NCBI GenBank assembly: GCA_028583685.1
Contig: JAMXIF010001178.1
Location: 186,001-250,000, forward strand
Origin: Petaurus breviceps papuanus
Taxonomy: Eukaryota > Chordata > Mammalia > Diprotodontia > Petauridae
Length of the DNA: 64,000 bases
Direction of reading: 5' to 3'
This document shows positions 54,106-64,000 of this stretch, in pieces. The notes below the pieces were generated by a model. That model had not been told where the DNA came from. It saw only the letters and a program-made list of their open reading frames with translations, and made no database searches. How positions within the stretch are numbered: position 1 is the first letter of the stretch; the number at the start of each line of letters is the position of its first letter. The translations under genes were made by a program, and so were the position numbers.

Positions 54106-54837
54106 GGAGGTGGGGGTACCAATAGAGGGAAAGTTCCAGGCCTCTCAAACCTGCCTTACTTTGTCTATACTGGCAAACATCTAGAAAGGCTAATCTGCTT
54201 AAGATTTATAGGGTCACCCAAGAGCTAGATTGTTCTGTTATCATATGAGAAGGAGATGCTTTTCTCCATTTTCATCCAGGGAATAGCCCATCTGAGGTGT
54301 AATTGAGGATGGCATAATTGTACAAACCATACCATATAGGCCAAGCCCTCCTCCCTTGCCCATTGATATCCCTTATTAAGGTGGGAAGGAAAAGAGAGTG
54401 GGGAAGATTTGTCAGTACACAGTGCAAAGGAAGAAGGACTGACTAGGGAGCAGAAGTCCCTCTCATTGAAACAACCCTGCTTCCCCTCCTGAGGACCTGA
54501 CGCTATGGTCTAGAATCCCTTAAAAGGACTGGGTGGTCTACCAGCAGTGGGGCTTAAGGTTCCTCCCCCTCCCCCCCACCACCAGGCCAGGTGGGCCATA
54601 GGACAGGAAGAACTGGGACTTTTAGGCCCTTGCTCCTTCCTTCTCCTCTTTGTCCCCCTTGAAAAAGTCCCATGAGATAGGGTCATCTTGGCCACTTGCC
54701 CTGTATCTTCCTTTCCATTGGTCACCTCCAGCCCTGACTCTCTCTTCATCTGTAGTTACCAAAGAGCATTGATGGAGCAAATGAAATCTCAGGTGACTTT
54801 CACTTCTGACTCAGGTAGAGGGTAGAAAATACACTCT

Positions 54838-55070
54838 AGTTCTTAACCTTAACTTGTTTATTTTTATATTGGAATAATTGTATTTCAGTACAATTGGTTT
54901 CTTTGGAAAATTCATGTATTTTATTTTATATTACTCTGAGAAGGGGCCCAAGGCTTCACCAGACTGCTACAGGGGGTGTACAAAAAAGAGGAAGAACCCT
55001 CCCCTTCCCAGAGTAATATTTTATAAGTGCATAAAATAAAATACACACATTTTCAAAAGAAACCAAGTGC
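54838..55070. mobile_element. hAT fossil fragments
   Basis: 'AGTTCTTAACCTTAACTTG', 'CTGAGAAGGGGCCCAAGGCT' and 'GCATAAAATAAAATACACAC' match the hAT type at 12461, 43020 and 60142. Confidence 0.65.
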
Positions 55071-56124
55071 CTCTTCAGAATGAGCTCTCTAGCCAGGTCC
55101 AAGCCTTCTTCGGGTAGAGGGGCCTAGGAGAAATCTGAGACTCAGACTTCCAAGGACTTGCAAGCTGGCACGGAAGGAGTGAATCAGGAGAAAGGAAAGA
55201 ATCTAGGAGGGAACCCAGTTTGCTAACACCCTTTTCCTGCAGCCCCATAAAGGCCTCTCTGATTATATAAAAGGTGCTATTTCAGCACCTAGCAGGGGCC
55301 TTTTTGCAAAAGAAAAATGATACTTGTTATTGGCAGCTTTCAGAGAAACCCTGAAAGAGGGCCCAGGGCTCTGGACTGTGCAAGAAGCTTCTCCATAGAA
55401 AACAAACATAATGAAATGGAACCATCTTCGTACATATTTACCAGCCCCACCCATCCACTGAATATGTCTTCATTTCAGCAGGTCTAGCTGCCATTGGAGC
55501 ATGCTGTCCTGTGCCAGCCACATTTTTGTCTAGTCCTACTTGAGAGTAGTAGCACCTGTGAATTAGCTGGTGGAGGTAGGAGCTTAGTCAGTGACTGAGG
55601 TTAGGACATGGCCTGTAGCTAGAAAGCAAATTCATATGAGCGGGACTGACAGAAAGTAGGACCAGTTTCCTCAGCTGCTACCAGACCTGGTCTATCATTC
55701 CACCTCTCAAGGCTAACCTGGTATGCTCCAAAGTCTATACACTAGACTTTCTGCCTCGACTGGTGTCCCATTCTGAGTAGGGGGCTGGGGGAGAGGGAGT
55801 GATGGCTGGCACACCAGGTTCCTCAGAGAGGAAAGATCCTGCCAATTCTGGGCAAGTTAAATCCATAAACCTACCCGAGATGCCCCCTTGAGGGAAATCT
55901 AAGATCCTGCCTTTGATGGGAAATAAGGAGCAGCAGTTTGAGAGAAGGCATAACCTCCTATAGGGTCAGGACACCAATCCACCCCAGCTTCCTCAAGTGG
56001 CCTGCTGTGGCTCAGTCACCCAGAAATTTACTCAACCCTGTCTGAAGCTAGTTTGAATTCCACCTTATCCCACCTCTATGGACTGAGTTCTCAAGTATTA
56101 TTACTACTGGGTGACATAAACCTT
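55071..56124. other. intron 9, nothing named
   Basis: Unique-looking sequence without recognised exons. Confidence 0.45.
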
Positions 56125-56140
56125 AAAAATCATCCAAAGT

Positions 56141-56452
56141 GGGGTGGCTAGGTGGCTTGGTGAATAGAGCACTGGCCCTGGAGTCAGGAGAACCTAAGTT
56201 CACATCCGGCCTCAGACACTTAACTAGCCCTGTGACCTTGGGCAAGTCACTTAATCCCAATCGCCCTCCAGGAAAAAAAAAAAAAAGAAAGTAAGTTTTG
56301 GGTCTGCTAGGTGATACAGTGAATAGAGCACCTGCCCTGGAGTCAGGAGGACCTGAGTTCAAATCCGGCCTCAGACACTTGACACACTTACTAGCCGTGT
56401 GACTTTGGGCAAGTCACTTAACCCCAATTGCCCTCCAAAAAGAAAAAAAAGA
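56141..56452 (+). mobile_element. paired SINEs bracketed by one target duplication
   Basis: Two units (about 56141-56290 and 56300-56452) separated by an A-rich linker with GAAAGTAAGTTTT. The 16-bp repeat AAAAATCATCCAAAGT is perfect at 56125-56140 and 56453-56468, outside both. Either the pair moved as a dimer or the second landed in the tail of the first. Confidence 0.88.
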
Positions 56453-56565
56453 AAAAATCATCCAAAGTTCCAAGTGGGGCCCCAAGTTCTAATATCTTGT
56501 ATTCATTCACCTTGCTTCTCTTCTATGAATTTATACCTAGTCTGGACATCCTTGCTCCCTCCCCT

Positions 56566-56751
<186 letters not shown>

Positions 56752-57237
56752 TCCCCTAGCTGAAATGACAAATAGCTCAGAAAAATTCAAAGTCATAAAG
56801 TGGGAATCATTAAGAAGGCCATTGGCTAGTAACTGTGCTGGTGACCAGTTTGTTGTGTCAGGTAAAAGGGCTGCAAATTCCCAAACACCTTAGGCTATTT
56901 ATTGAGGGGAGGGACAGGAAGCAGAAAGGGCCTTGTAAATATACACTGAATGCAGGCAGTCAGAGGGAGAGAAGTTCAGCCAGTCCCTTGAAGAAAAATT
57001 TGAACTTTCTAGATCCAAAACACCTCAGCAAACTCCCCAAGACAGAGAACACATTTAGACTTGCCCTAGAGGTTTTCCGACTGTCGGCCACTGCCTGGCC
57101 ACCATGCCAATAAACACGGAGGGCGGGAGCAAGACCAGCCTAGAAACACATAGACAGAGTTTTCAGTCAGTCAATTTCAATCCTTCAATCTCCACATCTA
57201 CCCCAGCCCCCACGGGAGCCAGAGAGGGTCCATCTTC

Positions 57238-57400
57238 ATGGTGGAGGATCAAGTGGTTTGGGAGGCCCTGTCGAAAGCCAACAGTCTCGAAGAAGAGGTG
57301 GGGAAATTGAGTCTGATTCCCAAGTCTGTGCGTGATGATTGGGAGAAAGGCCCTCCACCAAGACAGGGAGGGAGATGGAGAAAGATATTCACCGGGTGTG
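57238..57400 (+). CDS. coding-like ORF ending at a consensus donor in GPSM1 intron 9
   Basis: ATG at 57238 (weak -3 base, G at +4) opens MVEDQVVWEALSKANSLEEE then VGKLSLIPKSVRDDWEKGPP and a basic stretch ending at TGT G/GTAAGTA. Unspliced, it stops at 57406-57408 after 56 residues. The split leaves phase 1, which is the phase at which exon 10 must be entered after exon 9. Composition (an amphipathic acidic helix, then a basic end) looks protein-like. A short AGS3 form made from an internal promoter is known in mammals, which is why the position is of interest. I do not recognise the peptide; chance is a real alternative. Confidence 0.25.
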
Positions 57401-57408
57401 GTAAGTAA

Positions 57409-59120
57409 AGGGCACTATTGGGAAACCCACCATTGGCCATCCTCTGGGACTCTCCCCCCACAGTAGGAAGATAGGACATAGCAGAAGACAGAAGTAGGAG
57501 ACACACTCCCAGTTGTTGGTTTTACTGTGTGGGGAGGCACAGTGGTTCAGATAAATTTACCTCCATCACCATTACCACCCTCAAGCAAATTTCTATTTGG
57601 CTTTGAAAAAAGTCATATGATTTCTTTTTTCATTTTTTGCATCAGACTTACCTTTTTTACTCTGGATTAGACTAAGGTTCATAGAAGTTTATATCCCTGC
57701 AGATGATCAAGGGAGATGACCCAGAAATATATCAAGGGCTAGGAGAAGCCATCCCAATAAATAGGACTAAATGTTCTCAGTGGTAGGTCCGAGTGGATAA
57801 TCCACCAATAATTAAGATACCTGGACCCAATGAGTACTTTCCATAATGGGAAATGAACACTGGTATATTTAGAGGGAAAGAGAAAACCTGGTGGCCAAGA
57901 TAGGACCCATCCCCAAGATAATAACACAATCAAGGTGGGTAGTCTGAATTGTCTAGGTAATTTCTGGTGATTACCCATATGAAATTACCAGTAGGAAGAC
58001 ACTGTGAGGCTTTCAGGAAGAACAAAGATTAATTGCCTTAACCTAATGCTATTGCAGACCAAAGAAAAGCAGGGAGAGTGTAATTAGCCACTCCTTAATG
58101 ATTAGAAAGCCTAGCGCATTTAATTAGCCCCTTTCCCTCCCATTTTAGGTCAGGCAGGACTAGGTTGTTGCTAGTGCCCTAAGCAAATGAAGGCTGCCTT
58201 TCTCTGTCTCCAAACCAAAGCCAAGTTCGAAAGAAAAAAAAATGGAGGGTGGAGGGACGGAGATAAATAACTAAATTCCCCAAATGTGAGCATTTGGAAA
58301 ATGGGAGGAGGGTTCTTTTACTTTGCTTTTGATATATCACCTCGGTTTCTGAATATCTCCCTCCACCAGCAAGCCACCTCTTCTAACAAAGATTTAGAAG
58401 AAAGGGAGGAAAAATAGTTTTTCAAAACCAACCAACAGATAAACCTTGACCATATTTGCAGTTATCTACACCCAGAGTCCCCCATATTTGCAAAAAAGAA
58501 AGGGAGGTGCATGAAAAGTGGGTTTAAAAAATGAACCCAGGTCACTTAACTGAGCTCTTGGGATGTTTATGTATGACTGGAGTGTGCAGTACTTGGGGCT
58601 TTCCATCCTTTTACCAGCCCCTAGTCTCCTCTAAGGCACTCTATTGCTATGCAGCCAATTTGTACCACACCCTACGACCCTTTTCTTCCTCCCCATCCCC
58701 ATCCCTCCCCCTCCTCTTCCCAGTGTACCTCAGCTCAGCAAATCCTGTACCTAGGACACTGTGGTTATTTTAACGCAAAAGTTGGCTGCCCACTAGTTGG
58801 GTCAGGGCCATACTGCTCTGAACTCAGCAAGATGCTCTTTTAAAAAACCAATTCATTTCCATCCCAGACAATTTCATTATCTGGTATTTGAGAGACAGCA
58901 ATTTGAGATACTTTGGGATGTGACCCAAATGATTGGGAGCCAGGGAAATGGCAGTGTTTGGCTGCCAGACCAGCATTTATACAAGCTCCCTCCAATAGAG
59001 GTGATAGGCATACTCTTCAGTCTGCCCAGATCCCTCAGTCAAAGATGAGTTCCTGAAGGCAGGGACCAGACTTTATTCATCCTTACTTTTTTCCCCTTAG
59101 TCCTCCCTTAGCTGGGTCAT
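57409..59120. other. intron 9, nothing named
   Basis: Unique-looking, AT-rich in 57600-58500. No recognised exon. Confidence 0.45.
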
Positions 59121-59124
59121 ACAT

Positions 59125-59350
59125 CTACTTGTTTAAGTAATTTCCTATCGAGTCCAACTCTTCATGACTACATTTGGGGTTTTCTTGGCAAAGATCTGGG
59201 AGTGGTTTGTTGTTTCCTTCTACAGCTCATTTTACAGGTGAGGAAACTAAGGCAAACAGGGTTAAGTGACTTGCCCAGGGTCACACAGCTAGTAAATGTC
59301 TGAGGCTGGATTTGAACTCAAGTCTTCCTGACTCCAATGTGCCCCCTAGG
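59125..59350 (-). mobile_element. Mar1 CORE-SINE with Bov-B-like tail
   Basis: 'TCGAGTCCAACTCTTCATGA' tail, 'GGTGAGGAAACTAAGGCAAA' CORE, 'CAAGTCTTCCTGACTCCAAT' head, reversed. Confidence 0.85.
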
Positions 59351-59569
59351 CACCCATGCACATTGTAGGGGGCTAGTTAAATCCTGAACTATCTCATTAG
59401 TAAGGCCTATTGCCCTGAGAGTGCTGACCAGCTTGGTTTCATGGAAAGAACGTTGGACTGGAAGTAAAGATTCTACCTTCTGTTCCTGGATTCTCTTCCT
59501 AGTTCTACTATAAATAAGCGTTATCATTTCACTTCTGGGGTCTATCTGGAGAATATGGCTAGATTTGAT

Positions 59570-59745
59570 CAATGGCTCTCAAGCTTTGTGGTCTCAAGCT
59601 CCTTTTACACTCTTAAAAATTATTGAGGATCACCCAAAGAGCTTTTGTTGATGTCAGTAATCTCTACTGATATTTACCACATTGAGCATTAAAATGTCTT
59701 AAGTAGTATTATGAAAAAATTCCAAAACTAACATTTTAGAGTATG
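59570..59745. mobile_element. hAT-like fossil
   Basis: 'CTCAAGCTCCTTTTACACTC', 'AAAAATTATTGAGGATCACC' and 'AAAGAGCTTTTGTTGATGTC' belong to a widespread mammalian DNA transposon whose name I cannot give. A MIR scrap follows. Confidence 0.55.
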
Positions 59746-60141
59746 TTAAATACTATATCAATAAAGTACAAAGCACTCTACAAATATCATCTCAGTTTAT
59801 CCTCACCATAATCCCGGACGTTGTTACCATTTATGGCACTCCTCAAGGGCCTTCTTGAGGATGCATGATTATTATAACTAGGTTTGGGAGTTGTTTTACC
59901 TGGGAGAATAAAACATATCAGCTACTTTGAGTTCATTAACCCTAGCTCAAATTCACCAACCTCTTCCTTTTAAGAGGTTAGGCCATTTTACCTGCAAGGG
60001 ACTTTTCCTATAATGTTTGTTGTCTCTGGCATTCCAATGAGACTGATTGTATATCAAGGGCTTTTTTTTAATGTGGTTTTTTAATGTGAATTCTAGAATT
60101 ATAGAATCACCTGCACTCAAATATTTAGAGATTATCTAGTC

Positions 60142-60314
60142 CAGAGGTTCTTAATCTGGGGCCAATGAACTTGATTTTTAAAAAATATTTTGATAACCCT
60201 ATTTTAATATAGCTGGTTTTCTTTGTCCTGTGTATTCATTTGATGCATTTCCTCAGGTAACCAGACTGCCAGCAGAGTCTAGAAGACACACAAAAATAAG
60301 ATTAAGAACCCCTG
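60142..60314. mobile_element. hAT non-autonomous fossil
   Basis: Inverted ends CAGAGGTTCTTAATCTGGGG and AAGATTAAGAACCCCTG. It interrupts a MIR-like stretch (TCTAGTCC on the left, TCAGTCCAACC on the right). Confidence 0.75.
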
Positions 60315-62905
60315 CTTTCAGTCCAACCTCTTACTTAACTCATGGGGAAGCCAAAGACTAGAGGGTTCCTGGCCCAAGGTCACACAATTAGCTTAGCACA
60401 GAGCCAGGATGACAATCTAGATCTCCTTAAAATAAACTACCTAAATCATGATGTGCCTAGGGAAGGTTGGCCCCCTGGGGAGTATGGACAGATAGGTTGG
60501 AATCATGGTTCCCACCCAGATGCAACACTCAAAACAAATTACTTCCCTTTCTGGGCTTTCAGTTCCCCTTAAGACAGTCAGTCAACAGTGAAAAGGGGAT
60601 ACTAAGAACTCCTGTTCCCACCTTAATACCTAGCCTTTTAAAAGGTACTCAGGCAACATCCAAAAGCCAGAATTATCAGTACCCCACCCCAGATTTGTAG
60701 GATGGGGAATCAATGAAAATGTTTGTCTATGGAAAGCCAACCTGGGAATAAACATTTCCCATGGGTCCCTTAATGGAGAATATAATTGCAAATTGTTGAG
60801 AGTTGACTACCAAAACTTGGTTTTTTACTCACCTGTAGGGTAAATGGCCCCAGCTTAGCCAAACCATTTTCAACTCAAACAACCAAATCAGGTTGTTATT
60901 TTTTATCTTCTTGCCACTTCCCTAGAAGTGGGAGGGGGATTGTCTCTTAACACGATCACTTGGTCAGAAGTCAGCTAAAGGCTAGAGCTTGCAAAATTAG
61001 AGGCTGTCTTCCCTCTTCAGAAGAACTATAAGATCTCCTGCTCTCAGAGAGCTCATAGTCTGGTTGAGTAGATAAAATAACAACACAAGGAAAAAAATTA
61101 CTAATAATCCAAGACAGAGTATAATCGGTGCCAGGTGAATAGAACTATGAATGTTGCAGAGGAGAGATTACTGAAACCAGAGGTCATGAGGGAAATCTTG
61201 GAAGAGAGCTGGCCTGAGCTAAACACTGAAAGATGAATAGGCTGGAGTGGAAAGCATGGCACTCAATCTCAGAGAAATGCCATACTATGGAAGTCCTTGA
61301 ATGCCAAGCTGATATGGACCCTGAAGTCTGTGAGGACTCCTATTCCCCTTCCTGCTCTGCCCTGTTTCCTGGATGGTTGCCCAGGGCATTCAGGTGCCAC
61401 ACACCTACCAGCACCTAGGGGATACCAGACACGGGTTCACTCCCACAGCTCCAAGGTTACATTAGACGTTATCTCCACACTTCTATCCCAGGCAAGCTGC
61501 CAGAGATTTATTGCCTCAGTGTGAAGAGTGAGTGATGATGTTTTTAAAGTACAGACTGTTCCTTTCTCCTTTTTAGCTTTCGCAGGGACTACATATCATA
61601 GAACCTGTCATCTCGTGGGCCTAGGAATGAGTGGAGGGGCCCCCTTTGTAATCCAACTGCCCTCTCTGAACTTTCACTGGATCCCAAACCTAGACTTGGC
61701 TTCAGCTGGAAATCAGAGCTGAGGGATGGCTTTAATCCCACCTCCTACTTCTAAGCAGAAGAATACTTCTTTGGACAGTGACTCTCTTTCGATCCATAGG
61801 ATAGAGTTGGGGAGTGGGTGTGGGGGGCAGACTGATCAGAGTTGGGGAAGTGGTCAGGTCCAAAGACATACTTGGGGAGGGGACTAGAAGTGTTCATGAC
61901 TGAGGAAGTGAGCCATTCTGGTTATTTCCCCCCCAGGGTGTAATCAATTAACCTCATCCTAGGAATTGGGATGGGGTCCCTCTGAGAGACCAGAATAGGA
62001 TCCCTATGGTGGACCCAAAATCCAGTCAAATACTTTTGACTTCAAGGTTTTATGGGACTTCACTTTTACAAATCGCTTACCCCTCCTTCCCCCTTCAAAA
62101 ATGCAAAGAAACAACATGCTTCCCCACTCCACCCTAGTCAGTGACTGTCCATGAAATATAGAGATGTTTGATGTCTGTGGGAAGGTACTGAGGAACCTGC
62201 TGGAAATATACTAAATGGGAGCAGTTGAGAGGCCTGGGATCATATCCTAACTCCCCATCCCACCACCATGTTAAGTCTTAGGGTTTAACCCGTGGGTAAG
62301 TCACTAACCCACTTTGTGTCTTAATGCCCTAATTTTTGCACTGGCCAGAGCAACACCTGCCCTAGGTAACACTGAAGAAAGGGATTGAAAGTCAGTGGTA
62401 AAGTCCTATAAGGCATTAAAGTCAACTCCACAAACATATTTTTGCTCTGTGTATCATCTACTAAAAATTTTAACTCTTAGGTTTGGTTTGCCCACCTCTC
62501 TTCCCACTCTGAAACAAGCCAGGAAAGGCCTAGGGAATTCACATTCCTTAGAATAGCCAACAAAGCCAACCTGGTTAAGAAAAGTGAATCTGTCCACATG
62601 TACAAACACTCGTGTGATTCATTTCAAAAAGGCATTTTTAAAATTCAGCTATATCACTGTTCCATTGCCTTATCACAAGTGAGTGAAAATTGTTTGGACA
62701 AGTGTACGTTCGTTGCTAAGAGGGTAGGTAACACTGGAAAAGCCACTGCAAAGAAAAAATAATTAGCAAGTTTGTGTCCCAATTTCAGTTTGGTCTTCTC
62801 ATAGACCATCTCCTAACCCTAACTCTGCTTCAGAGTGCTTTTAGTCTGACTGTAGCCATTATCATGAAAACAAGCTGAGCCTGACTCCTTTCGAAGAAAC
62901 ACAGT
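60315..62905. other. intron 9, one dispersed-repeat copy, otherwise nothing named
   Basis: A copy of the 24095 family lies at about 61030-61330 ('GAATAGAACTATGAATGTTG', 'TCCTTGAATGCCAAGC'). No GoLoco exon recognised. Confidence 0.45.
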
Positions 62906-62910
62906 ACAGT

Positions 62911-63074
62911 TGGGACGGCTAGGTGGTGCAGTGAATAGAGCACCAACCCTGGAGTCAAGAGAACCTAAGTTCAAATCCAGCCTCAGACATTTAACACTTA
63001 CTAGCTGTGTGACCTTGGGTGAGTCACTTAACCCTGATTGCCTTGCCTTCCCCCCCTCCAAAAAAAAAAAAAAG
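62911..63074 (+). mobile_element. tRNA-like SINE, full length
   Basis: 'GACGGCTAGGTGGTGCAGTG', 'AAGTTCAAATCCAGCC', 'CACTTAACCCTGATTGCC', A tail. Confidence 0.92.
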
Positions 63075-63239
63075 CAAAGAAAAAGAGAAGAAGAAATACA
63101 AGCAATGAAATTACAGAATCTGAGTGTTGGGAGACACAACCAGTATCTAAGTCAACTCATACACCAAAAAAATTCCCATTATAATGTACCTGACAAGTGG
63201 TTGTCTAGCTGTTGCTTGAAAACAACTTTCTACTTGAAA

Positions 63240-63660
63240 AAGTAGAACCCACCACTCCTTGAAATACCCCCATTCCACTTTGAGTTAGCTCTAATAATTA
63301 GGATATTTTTCCTGACGTTGAGCCAAATTGTGCCTTTTTGCAGTTCCCCTGGGCCCCCATTGCTGTTGGCCTGTCCTGTGGAGCCAAGTTAAGTCTAGCC
63401 CCCCTGCCTCTACATGGCACTCCTTCAGATACTTTTAGGATAGGTATTCTGTGTCCCCACCCCACCCCAACCTCTTCCCCCTTTTTGAAAATTGGGACAG
63501 TATTTTCCTTCTCCAATTTTATGGTACCTCTCCCATTTTCCATGATCTTTCAACTGTTACCCACAGTGATTCAGCAATCACAACAGCCAGCTCGTTCAGA
63601 ACCCAAGGATGTGTTTCATCTGGTCTAGGTGATTTGAATTCATCAAAGGCAGTTGGCATC
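63240..63660. repeat. probable old dispersed repeat
   Basis: 'AAATTGGGACAGTATTTTCC', 'TTTTCCATGATCTTTCAACT' and 'TCATCTGGTCTAGGTGATTT' recall a widespread mammalian repeat, but I cannot name it. It is a low-certainty call. Confidence 0.35.
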
Positions 63661-63677
63661 CCATTTTTTTAGACATA

Positions 63678-63763
63678 CCTAAGAGTATAGTTGTTGCTGC
63701 ATAGGGTAAAACCTATAGTTTGGTACCCTAAGAGTATAGTTGTTGCTGCATAGGGTAAAACCT
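63678..63763 (+). repeat. tandem duplication, 37-bp perfect direct repeat at 49-bp period
   Basis: 63678-63714 and 63727-63763 are identical, starting CCTAAGAGTATAGTTG and ending GGGTAAAACCT. Confidence 0.98.
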
Positions 63764-63774
63764 TGATTAACCAA

Positions 63775-63880
63775 TTACTTTTCCTAGGTCTCAGTTTCCT
63801 CATCTCTAGAATGAGAGGGTTATACTATATGGTTTCTAAGGTCACCATCCAAGTCTAGATTTGTGGTTCTCTGCAACTCA
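63775..63880 (+). repeat. MIR fragment
   Basis: 'GGTCTCAGTTTCCTCATCTC' then a decayed 3' part. Confidence 0.7.
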
Positions 63881-64000
63881 AAAAATATAAAAACATTGTC
63901 CATATTTGACTTCTAAGAGAAAGAAGAAAATGAGAGAGCAAGGCTAATAGCAGAGATATATTTAAAAAGTAACTTATTGGGTGTAGCCCAATCTCCTTTA

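Noticed and set aside
57207-57310. GPSM1 exon 10 starting after the CTACCCCAG at 57206
   Set aside because: The phase-1 frame from there (PTGAREGPSSWWRIKWFGRP) does not resemble the expected ARPKRTQ linker and soon stops.

Overview
This is vertebrate nuclear DNA from a marsupial. The evidence is the repeat set: Mar1-type CORE-SINEs with a Bov-B/RTE-like 3' tail, a younger tRNA-like SINE with the 'GGCACAGTGAATAGAGCAC' head, an RTE LINE with its partner SINE, marsupial-style L1 3' ends, MIR/L2 relics and several hAT fossils. The species cannot be fixed from sequence alone. Two 10-N gaps, both inside CT/CA microsatellites, show that this is a draft assembly. The window holds one recognisable gene, GPSM1 (AGS3, activator of G-protein signalling 3), on the + strand. 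I assign it to GPSM1 rather than the paralogue GPSM2/LGN from diagnostic stretches such as NIGNVYHAKGKQLSW, RNLSLVKELGDRAAQGRAYG and LQDYERAVEYHLRHL, compared with family sequences recalled from memory. | Layout. Positions 1-27433 are repeat-rich sequence upstream of, or in intron 1 of, GPSM1. They contain L1, L2, MIR, Mar1 and hAT relics, two LTR fossils, a long nested repeat (24.1-26.7 kb) and a polypurine tract (26.75-26.99 kb). Eight coding exons, human exons 2 to 9 by homology, follow: 27434-27655, 31397-31532, 32570-32712, 32917-33040, 34838-34953, 39666-39821, 41311-41419 and 48009-48132. All reading phases join without a break and all splice sites are GT-AG. They encode about 376 residues, the whole TPR half of the protein. 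Positions 48133-64000 are intron 9, at least 15.9 kb; no linker/GoLoco exon was found, so the Galpha-binding half should lie beyond the window. The canonical first exon was not found either. | Role. In AGS3 the TPR half binds partners such as the LKB1 and Inscuteable/NuMA class of proteins, and the C-terminal GoLoco motifs bind GDP-bound Galpha-i. Only the TPR half can be judged here, and it looks intact. | The best leads are: an in-frame alternative acceptor 36 nt upstream of exon 4 (a possible 12-residue insert between TPRs); a coding-like, phase-compatible exon candidate at 17147-17379 that would give GPSM1 another N-terminus; a coding-like ORF ending at a consensus donor at 57400 whose phase suits entry into exon 10; two dimeric SINE insertions, each bracketed by one long target-site duplication; and a microsatellite that grew from a SINE tail, with the SINE's own duplication still visible on its far side.
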